DNA from: Pseudomonadota bacterium
GTDB lineage: Bacteria > Pseudomonadota > Alphaproteobacteria > Rhizobiales > Hyphomicrobiaceae
Direction of reading: 5' to 3'
NCBI GenBank assembly: GCA_023428365.1
Contig: JAEYYQ010000554.1
Location: forward strand, 1 to 8,238
DNA length: 8,238 nucleotides
In this document: one piece after another, positions 7,058 through 8,238 of the stretch
Layout of the letters: every line of letters begins with the position of its first letter
How positions within the stretch are numbered: the first letter of the stretch is position 1
Notes under the pieces: generated by a model
Seen by the model: the letters and a program-made list of their open reading frames with translations, nothing else
Told to the model about the DNA's origin: nothing
Databases searched by the model: none
Position numbers and translations under genes: made by a program

Positions 7058-7196
7058 GTCATCCCGGCAAGCGGAGGCGTTAGCCGAAGCGCAAGCCGGG
7101 ACCCAGCGGAAGCGCGTCGAAGACACCAGTTTTCACGGCTGTACCCACGGCCCTGGGTCCCGACTCTCCGCGCTAACGCGCTCCGGCCGGGATGAA
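7058..7196. repeat. long imperfect inverted repeat, likely interspersed palindromic element
   Basis: The left arm (about 7058-7106) and right arm (about 7152-7196) are imperfect reverse complements. Shared blocks are TCATCCCGG at the outer ends, CGTTAGC in the middle and CGGGACCCAG at the inner ends, with about 45 unpaired bases between. The arms contain no coding frame of note. It fills the gap between two convergent genes, where such palindromic repeats often accumulate. The transcript could fold into a large hairpin and help end both. I recognise the TCATCCCGG...CGGGACCCAG style as common in alphaproteobacterial genomes but cannot confirm copy number from one window. Confidence 0.75.
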
Positions 7197-7213
7197 AAAT
7201 ATGGGCTCATCAA

Positions 7214-7795
7214 TCAGGGAGTGGCTATGGCGTCCGCATCGCCGCTGAACTCCGCCACGATCTCCGCCGCACTCGCAATCCTTGCGAACTCGCCGTCCAG
7301 ACTGGCAATGTGGGCCTCGTGGATAGTCTCCGCCGGAATGACGGCACCACCGGGCAGCGGACGATCGAACGTGAAGCAGGCATCGGCCGCGAGCGTCATC
7401 GGGAAGCCGAGATCGCTGCCACCGCGCACCGTCGTCGTGACACAGTGATCGGTCGATGCGCCGGCGACCACGATCTGCGGCGCATCGAGCGCACGCAGAC
7501 GATCCGCCAGATCCGTACCAACGAACCCATTGTTGACGATCTTGCGCACGACGGGCTCACCGGGTTGCTCGGCGGCGAAGTTCATCGCCTGATTGCCGAA
7601 CACGCCCGGCCGGAACGGACTATCGCTGCGCGTCGAGTCGTGACGCACATGGATGATCGGCCAGCGCTTCTCACGCCAGAACTCGATCAGGGTCAGGCCC
7701 CGCCCCTCGGCTTCGAGATTGTTGCGGCGAACACGCACCGCAATCTCGTCGAATCCTTTCTGGTAGTCGATCAGCAGAAGGACGGGCGGGTTCAT
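7214..7795 (-). CDS. isochorismatase-family cysteine hydrolase
   Basis: A 193-residue alpha/beta hydrolase of the isochorismatase/nicotinamidase superfamily. The catalytic triad is visible as Asp10 ([10 protein letters not shown]), Lys85 ([10 protein letters not shown]) and Cys118 ([11 protein letters not shown], which also carries the conserved cis-peptide region). The C-terminal region [18 protein letters not shown] is typical of the YcaC/PncA-like amide hydrolases. Substrate cannot be read from the sequence: isochorismate, nicotinamide, ureidoacrylate and biuret hydrolases all share this fold. The ATG at 7795 overlaps the thrS stop (ATGA), so translation is probably coupled to thrS. It is convergent with the SMR gene across the palindromic repeat. 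Confidence 0.93.
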   Translation of the reverse strand: MNPPVLLLIDYQKGFDEIAVRVRRNNLEAEGRGLTLIEFWREKRWPIIHVRHDSTRSDSPFRPGVFGNQAMNFAAEQPGEPVVRKIVNNGFVGTDLADRLRALDAPQIVVAGASTDHCVTTTVRGGSDLGFPMTLAADACFTFDRPLPGGAVIPAETIHEAHIASLDGEFARIASAAEIVAEFSGDADAIATP

Positions 7796-8238
7796 GCGGC
7801 GTCGGTCCCACGAGCTTTGGAGGCGACGTCAGGCGGCGCAGCCTCGGCCGTCAACATACCCAGCGCGTCCGACAGCGACATCACCTTGTTCTCCTGGCTG
7901 CCGAGACGGCGCATCGACACTGTCCGCTCATCCGCCTCGCGCTTGCCGACCACCAGCATCACCGGCACCTTGGTCAGCGAGTGCTCGCGAACTTTGTAAT
8001 TGATCTTCTCGTTGCGCAGATCGGCCTCGGCGCGCAAGCCCAGGCTCTGAAGCTCCTTGACCACATCGAGCGCGTACTCGTCAGCCTCAGAGACGATGGT
8101 GCACACCATCACCTGCAGCGGTGCGAGCCACAATGGCAGATGCCCGGCATAGTTCTCCAGCAGGATGCCGAGGAAGCGTTCCAGCGAGCCGAAGATCGCG
8201 CGGTGGATCATGACCGGCGTTTTCCGAGCGCCGTCGGC
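7792..8238 (-). CDS. thrS: threonyl-tRNA synthetase, C-terminal part (cut by window edge)
   Basis: The last 148 residues of ThrS, which charges tRNA-Thr with threonine. The visible part begins [22 protein letters not shown], class II motif 3 of the catalytic core including the ATP-binding Arg. It continues through the anticodon-binding domain ([58 protein letters not shown]). The frame stays open to the right edge, so the gene starts outside. The end, [18 protein letters not shown], looks like a tail of about 20 residues beyond the usual domain end. The stop overlaps the start of the isochorismatase-family gene. Confidence 0.98.
   Translation of the reverse strand, partial: ADGARKTPVMIHRAIFGSLERFLGILLENYAGHLPLWLAPLQVMVCTIVSEADEYALDVVKELQSLGLRAEADLRNEKINYKVREHSLTKVPVMLVVGKREADERTVSMRRLGSQENKVMSLSDALGMLTAEAAPPDVASKARGTDAA

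Noticed and set aside
7310..7999. 229-residue plus-strand frame opposite the hydrolase and thrS
   Set aside because: It spans two real minus-strand genes and has shadow-type composition.

Overview
The window reads as chromosomal DNA from an alphaproteobacterium with fairly high GC content. Three things point there: an enolase gene followed on the same strand by a FtsB/DivIC-type septum protein (a common alphaproteobacterial arrangement), proteins that look alphaproteobacterial throughout, and a long imperfect palindromic intergenic repeat of the kind scattered through such genomes. I cannot name a genus from the sequence alone.

Left part (1-3708, minus strand). Transcription runs right to left: eno (enolase), then an exported DUF1254/DUF1214 protein of unknown function, then a short FtsB-like divisome protein. 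The first 257 bases hold no intact gene. They contain an open-frame remnant, two inverted-repeat sites and, at the very edge, a possible minus-strand gene start with a strong ribosome binding site. The 301-base gap between eno and the DUF1254 gene holds stem-loops and a perfect LacI/PurR-like palindrome.

Middle part (3851-7040, mostly plus strand). This is a 7-deazaguanine (queuosine precursor) neighbourhood. A GFA-fold zinc protein abuts queC (preQ0 synthase), which overlaps an 81-residue protein of unknown function. A convergent VOC/bleomycin-resistance-like gene on the minus strand interrupts the run. A second plus-strand run follows: a VUT/YhhQ-type (DUF165) queuosine-precursor transporter, queF (preQ0 reductase) and an EmrE-like SMR multidrug transporter. 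QueC makes preQ0, QueF reduces it to preQ1, and the VUT protein probably imports precursors. queD, queE, tgt, queA and queG are not in the window.

Right part (7041-8238). A 139-base imperfect inverted repeat separates the SMR gene from a convergent minus-strand pair. thrS (threonyl-tRNA synthetase, 3' end only) is followed, with an ATGA overlap, by an isochorismatase-family cysteine hydrolase.

I found no CRISPR array, tRNA, rRNA, transposase or phage gene. There is no clear new defence or mobile system. The items most worth following up are the small protein overlapping queC, the SMR exporter behind queF, and the DUF1254 gene sitting between eno and ftsB.
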